Positions 42,765 to 52,011 of a stretch of 52,177 nt of DNA are shown here, piece by piece; the stretch's first letter is position 1; every line of letters begins with the position of its first letter. The position numbers and the translations under genes are program-made. A model generated the notes under the pieces. The model had not been told where the DNA came from. It made no database searches and saw only the letters and a program-made list of their open reading frames with translations. Source of the stretch: JAQGLW01 sp035995725 (GTDB lineage Bacteria; Pseudomonadota; Gammaproteobacteria; Burkholderiales; Burkholderiaceae_D); assembly GCA_035995725.1 (NCBI GenBank), contig DASYKE010000032.1:1-52177 (forward strand), in the 5' to 3' direction.

Positions 42765-43592
42765 ATGACTCAACAGCTACAAAAGACTATCGACCAAGCG
42801 TGGGAAGACCGCGCCAATTTCTCTCCCAAATCGGCGCCCGCCGAAGTGCGCGACGCCGTTGCACATGTGATCGAGCAATTGAACCAGGGTACATTGCGCG
42901 TCGCGCAAAAAACAGGCGGCGACTGGACCGTCAACCAGTGGATCAAGAAAGCGGTGTTGCTATCGTTTCGGCTGGAAGACAATATGCCGATGCCGGCCGG
43001 CGCCAGCATGCAGTTCTACGACAAGGTCCCGACCAAATTCGCCAATTACACCGCCGAAGATTTTGCCAAGGGCGGCTTCCGTGTAGTGCCGCCCGCTGTC
43101 GCGCGGCATGGCAGCTTCCTCGGCAAGAACGTCGTGCTGATGCCATCGTTTGTCAATATCGGTGCCTATGTCGATGAAGGCACGATGGTCGACGCGTGGG
43201 CCACCGTCGGCTCCTGCGCGCAGATCGGCAAAAATGTTCATCTTTCCGGCGGCGTCGGTATCGGCGGCGTGCTGGAGCCGATGCAAGCCAACCCGACCAT
43301 CATTGAAGACAACTGCTTTATCGGCGCCCGTTCGGAAATCGTCGAAGGCGTTATCGTCGGAGAAAATTCCGTGATTTCGATGGGCGTCTACATCGGCCAA
43401 TCGACCAAGATCTATGACCGGGCCACGGGAGAAGTCAGCTATGGCCGGATTCCGCCAGGCTCGGTCGTGGTATCGGGCAATTTGCCGTCGGCTGATGGCA
43501 AATACAGCCTGTATTGCGCAGTGATCGTAAAACGGGTCGATGCCAAGACACGTGCGAAGACCGGTATCAACGAATTATTGCGCGAAGCATGA
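42765..43592 (+). CDS. dapD: tetrahydrodipicolinate N-succinyltransferase
   Basis: Adds succinyl from succinyl-CoA to tetrahydrodipicolinate, the step before DapC. The 275-residue product starts MTQQLQKTIDQAWEDRANFSP. It has the helical N-terminal domain and a left-handed beta-helix with VVLMPSFVNIGAYVDEGTMV, the ENCF-type DNCFIGARSEIVEGVIVG and GRIPPGSVVVSGNLP. Length equals that of E. coli DapD within one residue. It is 29 bp after dapC. Confidence 0.97.
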   Translation: MTQQLQKTIDQAWEDRANFSPKSAPAEVRDAVAHVIEQLNQGTLRVAQKTGGDWTVNQWIKKAVLLSFRLEDNMPMPAGASMQFYDKVPTKFANYTAEDFAKGGFRVVPPAVARHGSFLGKNVVLMPSFVNIGAYVDEGTMVDAWATVGSCAQIGKNVHLSGGVGIGGVLEPMQANPTIIEDNCFIGARSEIVEGVIVGENSVISMGVYIGQSTKIYDRATGEVSYGRIPPGSVVVSGNLPSADGKYSLYCAVIVKRVDAKTRAKTGINELLREA

Positions 43593-43642
43593 CCGTTGCG
43601 CCGTCACTCTTTCAGCTTTTCCATTTGACTTAGGAGCAGGCC

Positions 43643-44776
43643 ATGGCGATGGATCGCTTGTTTCAGCTAATGAAGGACAAAGGTGCATCGGACATGTTCC
43701 TGTCGGTCAATTCGCCAATTCAGCTTAAGATCAATGGCAACATGATTCCGATCAATCAGCAGAAGCTGGATCAGACGGCCATACAGGCTTTGCTGAGCGA
43801 GGTGGTCCCGGATACGCGACTGAAAGAACTGGAACGAAACAATGAGCTCAACCTGGGTATTCCAGTGGCCGGAGTGGGCAGTTTCCGCCTGTCTGCCTTC
43901 ACCCAGCGCGGCAGCACTTCAGCCGTACTGCGTTTCATTCCGGGCAATATTCCACCAATCGCAGACCTGAATGTTCCGCCGATTCTGTCGGATCTCATTA
44001 TGGAAAAGCGTGGTTTGCTGCTGGTGGTGGGCGCGACCGGTTCCGGCAAATCCACCACCATTGCATCCATGCTGGATCATCGCAACGGATTACAGGCGGG
44101 CCACATTCTGACCCTGGAAGACCCGATCGAATTTCTGTTCAAGAACAAGAAATCAATTGTAAATCAGCGTGAAATCGGCACCGATGCGGCAAGCCTGAAT
44201 ATTGCGCTCAAAAATGCACTGCGCCAGGCGCCGGACTGCATCCTGATAGGCGAAATTCGCGATAAAGATACCATGGCGGCTGCAATTGCCTATGCCCAGT
44301 CGGGCCACCTGGTGGTAGCGACATTGCATGCCAATAATAGCTACCAGGCGCTGACCAGAATCATCAATTTTTTTCCGATTGAAACACGCCAATCGCTGTT
44401 GCCGGATTTGGCAACCACGCTCAAGGCCGTTATTTCTCAACGCCTGGTACGTACAACCGATGGCGGACGCAGAGCGGCGGTGGAAGTCATGTTGAATACC
44501 CGCCATGTTGCGGAACTGATCGAGCAAGGCGAAATCGGCCAGATCAAGGAAGCCATCGAAAAAAGCCTGTCGTCCGGTTCGCAAACATTTGAACAGGCGC
44601 TGATGCTATTGATCAAGGACGGTTTGGTGAGCCAGGAGGAAGCGTTGGCCAATGCCGATTCGGCGACCAATCTATACTGGCTGCTCAACAACGAACAACC
44701 CAAAGCCGCCGAATCGAACGCCTCTCCGGAAAAAGAAGATGGTCCTACCTTTACCGAATTTACGCTAAATACCTGA
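43643..44776 (+). CDS. pilU: PilU/PilT-type twitching motility ATPase
   Basis: Hexameric retraction ATPase of type IV pili. The 377-residue product has a PAS-like N-terminal domain (RLFQLMKDKGASDMFLSVNSP). The RecA-like domain carries Walker A GATGSGKST (about 130), the Asp box ILTLEDPIEFLF, Walker B ILIGEIRDKDTM and the His box VATLHANNSYQAL. The C-terminal tail ends beyond the usual PilT length, as in PilU. AGGAG precedes the ATG. It stands alone among dap genes, with no other pilus gene in the window. PilU versus PilT is judged from sequence character only. Confidence 0.88.
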   Translation: MAMDRLFQLMKDKGASDMFLSVNSPIQLKINGNMIPINQQKLDQTAIQALLSEVVPDTRLKELERNNELNLGIPVAGVGSFRLSAFTQRGSTSAVLRFIPGNIPPIADLNVPPILSDLIMEKRGLLLVVGATGSGKSTTIASMLDHRNGLQAGHILTLEDPIEFLFKNKKSIVNQREIGTDAASLNIALKNALRQAPDCILIGEIRDKDTMAAAIAYAQSGHLVVATLHANNSYQALTRIINFFPIETRQSLLPDLATTLKAVISQRLVRTTDGGRRAAVEVMLNTRHVAELIEQGEIGQIKEAIEKSLSSGSQTFEQALMLLIKDGLVSQEEALANADSATNLYWLLNNEQPKAAESNASPEKEDGPTFTEFTLNT

Positions 44777-44780
44777 GTCC

Positions 44781-45140
44781 ATGGCAATCAGTCTTTACGG
44801 CATACCCAATTGCGATCAGGTAAAGAAGGCACGCACCTGGCTCGACGCACAAAAAATGCCATATGTTTTTCATGATTTCAAAAAATCCGGCGTCAGCCGC
44901 ACATTGCTCGAAACATGGCTGAAGGATGTGGCATGGGACATCCTTGTAAACAGGAAAGGCACGACCTGGCGCAGCCTGACGGATCAGCGCAAAGCGTCCA
45001 TCATCGACGCAAGCGCTGCAATTGAATTGATGCTTGAATCTCCATCCGTCATCAAGCGCCCTGTTTTATCGACCGGCGGCAGCACTTACGTCGGATTTTC
45101 CGATTCACATTATCGACAGATTTTCAAAAATAATTCATGA
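44781..45140 (+). CDS. ArsC/Spx-like protein (YffB type)
   Basis: A 119-residue thioredoxin-fold protein of the arsenate reductase-like family, with Cys11 in YGIPNCDQVKKARTWLDAQ, a PYVFHDFKK segment and the Pro-containing IKRPVLSTGG motif near 90. The family includes YffB, often encoded immediately before dapE as here. A role in lysine synthesis or glutathione-linked reduction is unproven, and the usual ArsC catalytic Arg triad is not obvious. The last bases overlap the dapE start as ATGA. Confidence 0.88.
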   Translation: MAISLYGIPNCDQVKKARTWLDAQKMPYVFHDFKKSGVSRTLLETWLKDVAWDILVNRKGTTWRSLTDQRKASIIDASAAIELMLESPSVIKRPVLSTGGSTYVGFSDSHYRQIFKNNS

Positions 45141-46264
45141 GCAAAACGCTGGCTCTCGCTGAAGAACTGATTTCTCTGTCGTCCGTCACGCCGGAAGACA
45201 AAGGCTGCCAGCAACGACTAATCGATCTGCTGTCGCCGCTCGGTTTCGACTGCGAAACGGTGCAATCGGGCGACGTGACCAATTTGTGGGCGCGCAAGGG
45301 AACACAACAACCATTAGTCGTTCTCGCGGGACATACCGATGTAGTGCCGACCGGACCCCTGACGCAGTGGCAATCCAATCCGTTTGTGCCGACCCGGCGC
45401 GACGGCAAGCTGTATGGCCGCGGGGCCGCAGACATGAAAACCTCGATCGCCGCAATGGTAATTGCCACTGAAGAATTCATCGCCGCGCACCCGGGTCACA
45501 AGGGATCGATCGGTTTTCTGATTACCAGCGATGAAGAAGGCCAGGCTACCGATGGCACGGTAGTCGTTTGCGACATGCTGAAACAGCGAGGCGAACGGCT
45601 CGATTACTGCATCGTCGGCGAACCGACATCGACCGGCCGGCTCGGCGACATGATCAAGAATGGCCGTCGCGGCACGATGTCCGGCAAGCTGACAGTCAAC
45701 GGCGTGCAGGGCCACATCGCTTATCCGCAGTTGGCAAGGAACCCGATTCATCTGGCAATGCCGGCGTTGACGGAACTGGCCGCAAAAAAATGGGATGACG
45801 GCAATGAATATTATTTGCCGACATCATGGCAGATGTCCAATATCCATGGCGGTACCGGCGCATCGAACGTGATTCCGGGTCAAGTCGTAATCGATTTCAA
45901 TTTCCGCTTTTCGACCGCCAGCACGGTGGAAGGCTTGCAGCAGAGCGTGCACGCGATCCTTGACCGGCATGGCCTCGACTATGAGCTTAAATGGATAGTG
46001 GGCGGTTTGCCTTTCCTGACGCCGCGCGGCAGCTTGAGTCAGGCGCTGGCGACGGCAATCAAGGCAGAAACCGGCATCGACACCGAGCTATCGACTACCG
46101 GGGGCACGTCGGATGGCCGCTTCATTGCGCAGATTTGCCCGCAAGTGATTGAATTCGGTCCGCCCAACGGCAGCATTCACAAAATCGACGAGCATATTGA
46201 ATTGCGCTTCATTGACCCCCTGAAAAATATTTATCGCCGCACGCTGGAAAACCTGTTGCTGTAA
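45137..46264 (+). CDS. dapE: succinyl-diaminopimelate desuccinylase
   Basis: Releases LL-diaminopimelate from the succinylated intermediate, completing the succinylase branch with dapD and dapC. The 375-residue M20 zinc hydrolase has the metal ligands in VLAGHTDVVPTGP and YGRGAADMKTSIAAMV, the catalytic Glu in ITSDEEGQATDGT, CIVGEPTSTGRLGDM and the final His in PPNGSIHKIDEHI. Translation is coupled to the preceding ArsC-like gene. Confidence 0.97.
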   Translation: MSKTLALAEELISLSSVTPEDKGCQQRLIDLLSPLGFDCETVQSGDVTNLWARKGTQQPLVVLAGHTDVVPTGPLTQWQSNPFVPTRRDGKLYGRGAADMKTSIAAMVIATEEFIAAHPGHKGSIGFLITSDEEGQATDGTVVVCDMLKQRGERLDYCIVGEPTSTGRLGDMIKNGRRGTMSGKLTVNGVQGHIAYPQLARNPIHLAMPALTELAAKKWDDGNEYYLPTSWQMSNIHGGTGASNVIPGQVVIDFNFRFSTASTVEGLQQSVHAILDRHGLDYELKWIVGGLPFLTPRGSLSQALATAIKAETGIDTELSTTGGTSDGRFIAQICPQVIEFGPPNGSIHKIDEHIELRFIDPLKNIYRRTLENLLL

Positions 46265-46305
46265 ACTGATTCTCACATCCGGCAAGCTCAAGCTTTGGTA
46301 CACTC

Positions 46306-46329
46306 GCTGCCTCCTGTGCTGCCTCCTGT
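46306..46329. repeat. tandem 12-bp repeat in the dapE-prmB gap
   Basis: GCTGCCTCCTGT occurs twice in direct succession, followed by GACAGGGAG, which can pair with the second CTCCTGT. It lies in the 119-bp gap between dapE and prmB. No function is evident; a slippage duplication is likely. Confidence 0.7.
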
Positions 46330-46383
46330 GACAGGGAGCGGCCTGAAAGCGCTGTTCATCTACCCGCAACATACTATATCCCC

Positions 46384-47280
46384 ATGACGCCAGACGATTT
46401 TTCCACTCCGCGCGACTTGCTGCGTTACGCAGTGACCCGCTTCAATACCGGCAAGTTATACTTCGGCCACGGCAGCAGCAACGCGTTCGATGAAGCGGCT
46501 TATCTGATCCTCCATACGCTCAAACTGCCGCTCGACAAACTAGATCCGTTTCTCGATGCGCGGCTATTGCCCCACGAAGTCGGTGCCATTCTGAAAGTTA
46601 TCGAACGGCGTGCCACGGAACGCCTGCCTGCCGCCTATATTACCAACGAAGCATGGCTAGGCGGTTATCGTTTCTATGTCGATCAACGCGTGATCGTACC
46701 CCGATCATTCATCGCTGAACTGATTCCCGAGCAATTTTCACCGTGGATCGGTAATCCTGAATCGGTCACGCATATTCTCGAACTTTGTACCGGTTCCGGT
46801 TGTCTGCCGATCATGCTGGCCGATGCTTTCCCGAATGCCCAGATCGATGCGGTGGATATTTCCGCCGATGCGCTGGCAGTCGCGCGCCGCAACGTAGAGG
46901 ATTACAAATTGCAGGACCGCATCGCATTGATTGAATCGGACTTGTACGCCGAGGTGCCAAAGAAGAAATACGATGTCATCGTTGCCAATCCGCCCTATGT
47001 GAATACGGGCTCGATGGACAGGCTGCCGGAAGAATACCGGCGCGAACCGCAGATCGCGTTGGCTGGCGGTGCCGACGGCATGGACCTGGTGCGCAAGATC
47101 GTCGCAGGCGCGGCGCAGCGCCTGACCGGAAAAGGCATATTGATGGTCGAAGTCGGCAATGAACGCGCGCATGCAGAGATGGCCTTTCCTGAACTGGAAT
47201 TGACCTGGCTGTCCACCAGCGCCGGCGACGACATGGTTTTCCTGTTGACCGCCGATCAATTAAGCCAGAACGAGAAATGA
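46384..47280 (+). CDS. prmB: ribosomal protein L3 glutamine methyltransferase
   Basis: Methylates the side-chain amide of a Gln in ribosomal protein L3. The 298-residue class I methyltransferase has an N-terminal helical domain (TPRDLLRYAVTRFN). The AdoMet site is ILELCTGSGCLPIMLADAFP and DAVDISADALAVARRN, and the substrate motif is IVANPPYVNTGSM. The NPPY plus the PrmB-type N-terminus distinguish it from PrmC. The stop overlaps the start of yheS as ATGA. Confidence 0.95.
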   Translation: MTPDDFSTPRDLLRYAVTRFNTGKLYFGHGSSNAFDEAAYLILHTLKLPLDKLDPFLDARLLPHEVGAILKVIERRATERLPAAYITNEAWLGGYRFYVDQRVIVPRSFIAELIPEQFSPWIGNPESVTHILELCTGSGCLPIMLADAFPNAQIDAVDISADALAVARRNVEDYKLQDRIALIESDLYAEVPKKKYDVIVANPPYVNTGSMDRLPEEYRREPQIALAGGADGMDLVRKIVAGAAQRLTGKGILMVEVGNERAHAEMAFPELELTWLSTSAGDDMVFLLTADQLSQNEK

Positions 47281-49301
47281 TACGTTTTCAGCAAGTCAGC
47301 CTCATGCGAGGCATCAAGCCGTTGTTGGACAAGGTCGAAGTCACGCTCAACCCCGGCGACAAGATCGGCCTGATCGGTGCCAACGGCGCCGGCAAATCGA
47401 GCGTGTTCGCCATGCTGCGCGGCGAACTGCACGCCGATCAGGGCGAAATCGACTTCCCGGCAAAATGGCGCATGGCCTATGTTGCGCAGGAAACACCTGC
47501 ACTCGACCGCCCTGCGCTGGAGTACGCGATTGACGGCGACATCACATTGCGGCGGCTGGAAGACGAACTTGCATTTCTGGAGAGCCAGCCTGAAAGCGCG
47601 GCCAACGGCACGCTGATCGCCGAACTGTACAGCGCGCTGGCCGATGCCGATGCCTACACGGTTCGTTCACGTGCGGAACAATTGCTGACCGGCCTCGGTT
47701 TTACGATGGAACAGATGCAACAGCCGGTTGCCAGCTTTTCGGGCGGCTGGCGCATGCGTCTGAACCTGGCCCAGGCGCTGATGTGTCCGTCCGACCTGCT
47801 GCTGCTCGATGAGCCGACCAACCACCTGGATCTGGATGCAATCATCTGGCTGGAGGACTGGCTGAAGCGTTATGCCGGCACATTGATCATCGTCTCGCAC
47901 GATCGCGATTTCCTTGATGGCGTGGTCAATGTGATCGTGCATATCGACGAGCGCAAGCTAAAGCGCTATTCCGGCAATTATTCATCGTTCGAACGACAGC
48001 GCGCGGCACAACTGATCCTGGCGCAAGGCACGCTGGAAAAACAAATGCGTCAGCGCGCACATCTGCAATCATTCATCGATCGCTTCAAGGCCAAAGCCAG
48101 CAAAGCAAAGCAGGCACAAAGCAGGATGAAGGCATTGTCCAAGATGGAGGAATTGGCACCACTGCGCGCAGCCGCCGAATTTTCATTCGAGTTCCGCGAA
48201 CCGCTGAACGCACCCAATCCGTTGCTGGTGCTGGAAGACGTCAATGCCGGTTACAGAATTGAAAATGCGAATGACTATGGCGTAACCGAAAAGACCATTG
48301 TCTCCGGCATCAATTTCTCTCTGCAAATCGGTCAGCGTATCGGTTTGCTGGGTGTCAATGGCGCCGGCAAATCGACATTGATTAAAACGATTGCAGGCGA
48401 GCTGGCACCACTTGCCGGCGATGCGCATACCGGCAAAGGCCTGACGATCGGCTATTTTGCGCAGCATCAAGTCGAAATGCTGCGCCATGACGAATCGCCG
48501 CTGTGGCATCTGGTGCGCATCGCGCCCACCACGCGCGAACAGGAATTGCGCAATTTTTTAGGCGGATTCAACTTTCCCGGCGGCATGGTGACCAGCAAAA
48601 TCGCGCCATTCTCCGGCGGCGAAAAAGCGCGTCTGGCACTGGCGCTGATTGTCTGGCAACGGCCCAACCTGTTGCTGCTGGACGAACCAACCAATCATCT
48701 GGATCTGGAAACACGCGAAGCGCTGACCATGGCGCTGGCGCAATTCGAAGGCACCCTGGTCGTCGTATCGCATGATCGCCATCTGCTGCGTGCCACCACC
48801 GATCAATTCATCATTGTGGCAGATGGAAAGCTGCAACCGTTCGACGGCGATTTGGATGATTATCGCGACTGGCTGTTTAAAACCAAGCTGGCTGCCAAGA
48901 CCAATACTACCGCCACCGTTCTGCCAGACTCGACCGCCAGATCAGCGAACGTCGTTCCGATAGCATCCTCACCTGCATCAAATACAGACAAGCGCGAACA
49001 GAAACGGATCGAAGCGGAAGACCGCCAAAAGCTGGCCGCGCGCAAAAAACCGATTGAGTCCAAAATCAAAAAACTGGAAGAGCAGATCGCCAAGCGCAAT
49101 GCACAAAAGGCTGCGGTCGATGCACGTCTGGCCGATCCGGAAATCTACGATAGCGCCAACAAGAAAGAATTGAAAGCGCTGCTCACCGACCAGGCTTATT
49201 ATGCGAAAGAGCTTGAACAATTGGAAGCCGACTGGCTGGAACAGCAGGAAGCGCTGGAGGCGTTGCACTCCCTGCGGTCGCAGATTGCAACGTCGGATTG
49301 A
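47277..49301 (+). CDS. yheS: ABC-F family ATPase YheS
   Basis: A cytoplasmic ABC-F protein, thought to act on ribosomes rather than in transport. The 674-residue product has two nucleotide-binding domains: Walker A GANGAGKSS (about 35) with SFSGGWRMRLNLAQAL and LLLLDEPTNHLDL, then GVNGAGKST (about 360) with FSGGEKARLALALI and a second LLLLDEPTNHLDL. The P-site tRNA-interaction linker (about 245-300, FIDRFKAKASKAKQAQSRMKAL) lies between. A C-terminal coiled coil follows (about 570-670). The opening ISFQ-like MIRFQQVSLMRGIKPLLD and the VAQETPAL motif match YheS rather than Uup or EttA. Confidence 0.93.
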   Translation: MIRFQQVSLMRGIKPLLDKVEVTLNPGDKIGLIGANGAGKSSVFAMLRGELHADQGEIDFPAKWRMAYVAQETPALDRPALEYAIDGDITLRRLEDELAFLESQPESAANGTLIAELYSALADADAYTVRSRAEQLLTGLGFTMEQMQQPVASFSGGWRMRLNLAQALMCPSDLLLLDEPTNHLDLDAIIWLEDWLKRYAGTLIIVSHDRDFLDGVVNVIVHIDERKLKRYSGNYSSFERQRAAQLILAQGTLEKQMRQRAHLQSFIDRFKAKASKAKQAQSRMKALSKMEELAPLRAAAEFSFEFREPLNAPNPLLVLEDVNAGYRIENANDYGVTEKTIVSGINFSLQIGQRIGLLGVNGAGKSTLIKTIAGELAPLAGDAHTGKGLTIGYFAQHQVEMLRHDESPLWHLVRIAPTTREQELRNFLGGFNFPGGMVTSKIAPFSGGEKARLALALIVWQRPNLLLLDEPTNHLDLETREALTMALAQFEGTLVVVSHDRHLLRATTDQFIIVADGKLQPFDGDLDDYRDWLFKTKLAAKTNTTATVLPDSTARSANVVPIASSPASNTDKREQKRIEAEDRQKLAARKKPIESKIKKLEEQIAKRNAQKAAVDARLADPEIYDSANKKELKALLTDQAYYAKELEQLEADWLEQQEALEALHSLRSQIATSD

Positions 49302-49382
49302 CCGGGCCGATACACTCCCGTTGGTGGGCGGTGTCCTCCCGCTGGTCGACGGCGTGTCATCGAACGCGAAGGGATTGCCATC

Positions 49383-50261
49383 TTGCGTAGAACACTCAAT
49401 ATCATCGGCGCCGGAAATGTCGGTAAAACGCTGGGCCGGTTATGGACGTTAAACCAGACGTTTGTGTGCCAGGACGTACTGAACCGTTCGATCGGCAGCT
49501 CGCAACGTGCGGTCTCCTTCATCGGCGCAGGGCGTGCCATAGACGATTACGCAGACCTGCGGCCGGCCGATGTCTGGATGATCGCCGCACCCGACGATCA
49601 AATCATGCAATGCGCTGAGCAATTGGCACACGCCGGCTCCCTGTCCGCGGGCAGTGTGGTGTTCCACTGCAGCGGCGCATTGCTCTCGAGCGAACTCCGG
49701 GCGGTCCAACGGCTCGGCGCAGCGGCTGGCTGTGCACTTCCTGCGGTCGGCGGTGCACTTCCTGCGGTCGCCAGTATCCATCCGATTCGCAGTTTCGCCG
49801 TCCCTGCGGAAGTGGTGCAATCCTTCACCGGAACCTGGTGCGGTATCGAAGGCGATCAGCGCGCGCTTGACGTATTGATTGAAGGATTTTCAGCAATCGG
49901 TGCGCACTTGGTCCCGATCAATACCGACTTCAAGATGCTCTATCATTCGGCTGCGGTGTTTGCCTCCAACTATCTGGTGACCTTGCTGGATGTTGCACTG
50001 CAAGCATATGCCAAGGCCGGCATATCTGACGATGTAGCACTCAACATGATTGAACCGCTGGTACGGAAAACCGTCGATGGCATTTTCCAGGTCGGCCCCG
50101 AAAAAGCGTTATCCGGACCGATTGCGCGCGGCGATCTGGAGACGGCGGCCAGACAATATCGCGCGGTAGCGGCTTGGGACAAACGGTATGGTGCACTCTA
50201 CAAGCGGCTCGGAAGATTGACTGCCGATCTCGCTGCTCGACGAGATAAGCCGAAACGCTGA
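49383..50261 (+). CDS. DUF2520 Rossmann-fold protein
   Basis: A 292-residue protein with a NAD(P)-binding N-terminus (LNIIGAGNVGKTLGRLW). A dehydrogenase-like core follows (DVWMIAAPDDQIMQCAEQL, VFHCSGALLSSELRA, then SIHPIRSFA). The C-terminal DUF2520 helical domain (about 165-285) includes YHSAAVFASNYLVTLLDVA and a GPIARGDL motif. It resembles NADP-dependent oxidoreductases, but the substrate is unknown. The start is TTG with GAAGGG about 8 bp upstream; no nearby in-frame ATG fits better. A 21-bp tandem duplication inserts seven residues just before the HPIRSFA motif. Confidence 0.85.
   Translation: MRRTLNIIGAGNVGKTLGRLWTLNQTFVCQDVLNRSIGSSQRAVSFIGAGRAIDDYADLRPADVWMIAAPDDQIMQCAEQLAHAGSLSAGSVVFHCSGALLSSELRAVQRLGAAAGCALPAVGGALPAVASIHPIRSFAVPAEVVQSFTGTWCGIEGDQRALDVLIEGFSAIGAHLVPINTDFKMLYHSAAVFASNYLVTLLDVALQAYAKAGISDDVALNMIEPLVRKTVDGIFQVGPEKALSGPIARGDLETAARQYRAVAAWDKRYGALYKRLGRLTADLAARRDKPKR
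49732..49770. repeat. in-frame 21-bp tandem duplication in the DUF2520 gene
   Basis: The sequence from GTGCACTTCCTGCGGTCG repeats after exactly 21 bp (starts at 49732 and 49753), giving ALPAVGG-ALPAVAS in the protein. Because the period is seven codons the reading frame is kept. It is likely a recent slippage event. Confidence 0.8.
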
Positions 50262-50410
50262 ATTCCTTGCATGGAACACCCCGCTATGCGATAACAAACG
50301 CCGATTAAAAATTGGCAAGGGCTGTATTTTGCAGAGCTGCGGGCGGCGACCGAAGGGAATGCGCAGCCGGGATGAGAAGGAGCCAATGAACACAGCGCCG
50401 CAGCAAAAAA

Positions 50411-50430
50411 CAATACGACAATCGTATTTT
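50411..50430. terminator. possible bidirectional terminator
   Basis: AATACGA-CAA-TCGTATT forms a perfect 7-bp stem with TTTT after it on the plus strand and, on the minus strand, a GTTTTTTG tract. It lies between the convergent DUF2520 and tupC genes. The stem is AT-rich, so it is only moderately strong. Confidence 0.5.
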
Positions 50431-50470
50431 CCCCTTGAATCGTGAACCGGTCGACGACTCCGACTGACGG

Positions 50471-51163
50471 TTAGCGCTGTTTTCCAGCCATGCGGTATGA
50501 ATCATGGGTTTTGCGCAATTCGAGGCGGCTGTCGCGCAGCTTCAGTCTCTGTATGCCGGGTAGCGCGATCAGATCGCGATCGTGGCAAGCCATGATAACG
50601 CTGCTTCCTGCATTGATCAAAGTTGGAATCAGCGCAATCACCTGTTCCCGTGCGGGTCCATCCAGGTTGGCAGTCGGCTCATCCAGCAACAGCAATTTCG
50701 GCGACAATACTTTGGCACGCGCCAATGCAATCCGTTGTTTTTCACCGCCGGACAATATGCCGGGGCGGCTGCCGCGCAGATGCGTAACGCCGGCCCAGGC
50801 CATCGCTTCGTCAACACGCTGTGCGATTTCCATTTTGGGGCGGCCGCGCGCCACTAATCCATACCCGATATTTTCCGTCACGCTGGTAGAAAACATCGCC
50901 GGATGCTGATGCACATAAACGATCGCGTCGCGCATCGCCGGGGAATACGGGGAAAAGCGGGCCGGTTGCCCCAGGAAGAACGCTTCCGATATTTCCGCCG
51001 GTTCCAATCCACAAAGAATACGCAATAACGTGCTTTTCCCTGCCCCATTCGCGCCGGTCAATACATAGGCGCTCCCCGGTGCGATGGCGAGCCTGTCGAT
51101 ATCGAGCAGTATCCGCTCGCCGAATCGTTTTTGCAGACGCAGGATCGACAATAAGTCAGTCAT
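50471..51163 (-). CDS. tupC: tungstate/molybdate-type ABC transporter ATPase
   Basis: Energises import of an oxyanion. The 230-residue ABC ATPase has Walker A TGANGAGKST (about 38), the Q loop in VYVHQHPAMF, the signature ILSGGEKQRIALARA and Walker B LLLLDEPTANLD, with His in MACHDRDL. It lacks the C-terminal TOBE domain of ModC, which points to the TupC group. The start overlaps the permease stop as ATGA. Tungstate specificity is inferred from the partner permease and the fdhD-like neighbour. Confidence 0.82.
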   Translation of the reverse strand: MTDLLSILRLQKRFGERILLDIDRLAIAPGSAYVLTGANGAGKSTLLRILCGLEPAEISEAFFLGQPARFSPYSPAMRDAIVYVHQHPAMFSTSVTENIGYGLVARGRPKMEIAQRVDEAMAWAGVTHLRGSRPGILSGGEKQRIALARAKVLSPKLLLLDEPTANLDGPAREQVIALIPTLINAGSSVIMACHDRDLIALPGIQRLKLRDSRLELRKTHDSYRMAGKQR

Positions 51164-51867
51164 TGCGTGCTTCTCGCTGCATGCGCATCGCCTTGCAATA
51201 GCATCAGCGCCGCATTGATGACCAGCGCGATCATCACCAGCACGATGCCAAGGGCAATGCCTTGTGCGAATTCCCCCTTGCTGGTTTCAAGTGCGATTGC
51301 GGTGGTGATGGTGCGGGTTTCACCTGCTATATTGCCGCCGACCATCAGCGCGCAGCCCACTTCCGATATCACCCGGCCAAAGCCATTGATCACCGCTGCC
51401 ATCACGCCAAAACGTACTTCATGCAACACCGTAACCATCACCCGCCAGCGGGATGCGCCGAGTGTAATTGCAGTCTCGGCCAGGCGCAGATCTGCCGCCT
51501 GTACGGCTGCCAGAGTGAATGCAACCAGCACCGGCAATGCGATCAGTACTTGTCCGGCAATGATGCCAGGCTGGGTAAAAAGCCATTGCAGTCCGCCCCA
51601 TGGGCCTTGACGCGACAGCATCAAATACAGCAATAACCCGATCAACACGGTAGGCAACGACAATGCCGCCTGCGACAGCCAGATAACGATACGCCGGCCG
51701 GGAAAAACGTGCGCCGCAACCGCATAACCTGCCACTACCGCGATCGGGGTGGCGATTGCCAATGCGACGACAGTCGTTTTCAGCGATACCCAGATGATTT
51801 GCCACAACGTCGCGTCTCCGGAAAAGAGCAGAGTAAATGCATCACGAATGGCATCGATCAGGTGCAT
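51160..51867 (-). CDS. tupB: tungstate-type ABC transporter permease
   Basis: A 235-residue inner-membrane permease with about five or six hydrophobic helices and the cytoplasmic EAA-type loop (AAVINGFGRVISEVGCALMVGGNI, around 165-188) that docks on the ATPase. The sequences FGRVISEVG and MVGGNI are characteristic of TupB/WtpB-like tungstate permeases. The ribosome binding site is weak. No substrate-binding protein (TupA) is seen in the window; it may be upstream beyond the right edge or elsewhere. Confidence 0.82.
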   Translation of the reverse strand: MHLIDAIRDAFTLLFSGDATLWQIIWVSLKTTVVALAIATPIAVVAGYAVAAHVFPGRRIVIWLSQAALSLPTVLIGLLLYLMLSRQGPWGGLQWLFTQPGIIAGQVLIALPVLVAFTLAAVQAADLRLAETAITLGASRWRVMVTVLHEVRFGVMAAVINGFGRVISEVGCALMVGGNIAGETRTITTAIALETSKGEFAQGIALGIVLVMIALVINAALMLLQGDAHAARSTQ

Positions 51868-52011
51868 GAAAAAGGCATTAGGAAAAAGCAGAACAAGAGC
51901 CGGAGGGAATATTTAAATGCGGACAACGAATTGTCGTACAAAGCGGCGATCAGTGCACGGCCCGCTTGTATTATTTGCATCAATACCGGTCCAGCCGGTT
52001 TGACAACAGAA

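Noticed and set aside
46306..46329. Tandem repeat considered as the start of a CRISPR-like array
   Set aside because: Two 12-bp copies without spacers; a simple duplication.
50386..50445. 19-codon ORF with a strong AAGGAG site between the DUF2520 gene and tupC
   Set aside because: It overlaps the probable terminator hairpin and is too short to judge; kept only as a possible leader peptide.
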